37,798 nt of DNA from Bacteroidota bacterium. Its GTDB lineage: Bacteria > Bacteroidota > Bacteroidia > Chitinophagales > Saprospiraceae. The notes beneath the pieces are model-generated. The model searched no databases and was not told the DNA's origin. It was given only the letters and a program-made list of their open reading frames with translations. The stretch spans positions 1 through 37,798 of the forward strand of contig QMOR01000002.1 in the NCBI GenBank assembly GCA_003648285.1, given 5' to 3'. The translations under genes were made by a program, and so were the position numbers. This document shows positions 37,530 through 37,798 of this stretch, one piece after another; the stretch's first letter is position 1, and each line of letters opens with the position of its first letter.

Positions 37530-37798
37530 TATTTGTCTGAACCATCCTTCTTACTCTTCTTTTTATCCTTCTCCTTGCGACGCAGGTCATCGCCCTCATC
37601 AATTTTACGTGATACTGCGGAATATGGTCCTTTAATGATTTCCATATCCTGTTCCAAACCTTCTTTGATCTGGATGAAATCATTGTTTTGAATACCGGTG
37701 ACTACTGTCATCAAGCGAGCAGTATCTGCTTCATAGATAAATATGACCTCCTGCTCATCTTCTTCATACTCCGGATCGTTTACGTCTATATCTCCTTC
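37529..37798 (-). CDS. C-terminal part of RND/ABC efflux periplasmic adaptor (HlyD/MacA-like), truncated by window edge
   Basis: Open to the window edge with no in-frame stop: EGDIDVNDPEYEEDEQEVIFIYEADTARLMTVVTGIQNNDFIQIKEGLEQDMEIIKGPYSAVSRKIDEGDDL; resembles adaptor C-termini. Confidence 0.75.
   Translation of the reverse strand, partial: EGDIDVNDPEYEEDEQEVIFIYEADTARLMTVVTGIQNNDFIQIKEGLEQDMEIIKGPYSAVSRKIDEGDDLRRKEKDKKKSKKDGSDK

Overview
This window looks like chromosomal DNA from a Bacteroidota bacterium (possibly Saprospiria/Cytophagia-like). The evidence is a type IX secretion (T9SS)-type C-terminal sorting tail, many SPII lipoproteins, a TAnnTTTG-type promoter and Bacteroidota-style RND efflux genes. 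No rRNA, tRNA, CRISPR array, transposase or phage gene was recognised. From left to right the window contains: a truncated class III nucleotide cyclase/ATPase/TPR protein; a modular lipoprotein; a minus-strand set of three predicted envelope enzymes (D-aminoacylase-like lipoprotein, Tat-exported HisC-like aminotransferase, C45 acyltransferase-like hydrolase); a GH53 endo-galactanase with a T9SS tail; a group III truncated globin; a DUF922 protein; an MFS transporter; a divergent EF-G paralog; a DFR-like reductase; a five-gene plus-strand operon (TetR, MMPL/RND exporter, LolA-like protein, patatin-GT2 fusion, outer-membrane beta-barrel); anmK and a c-type cytochrome; a GH32; a TonB-C lipoprotein; a MocA-like nucleotidyltransferase; a TetR-TolC-MFP-RND efflux operon followed by pdxH; a bacilliredoxin; a DUF2064 protein; and a truncated HlyD-type adaptor. 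The best candidate for an undescribed system is the 17.4-24.1 kb operon. It combines a patatin phospholipase fused to a family 2 glycosyltransferase with an inner-membrane lipid exporter, a periplasmic LolA-like carrier and an outer-membrane barrel. Other notable points are a D-aminoacylase-like protein without the canonical HxH metal motif, an EF-G paralog with DTPGL in place of DTPGH, and recurrent short tandem duplications in intergenic DNA.
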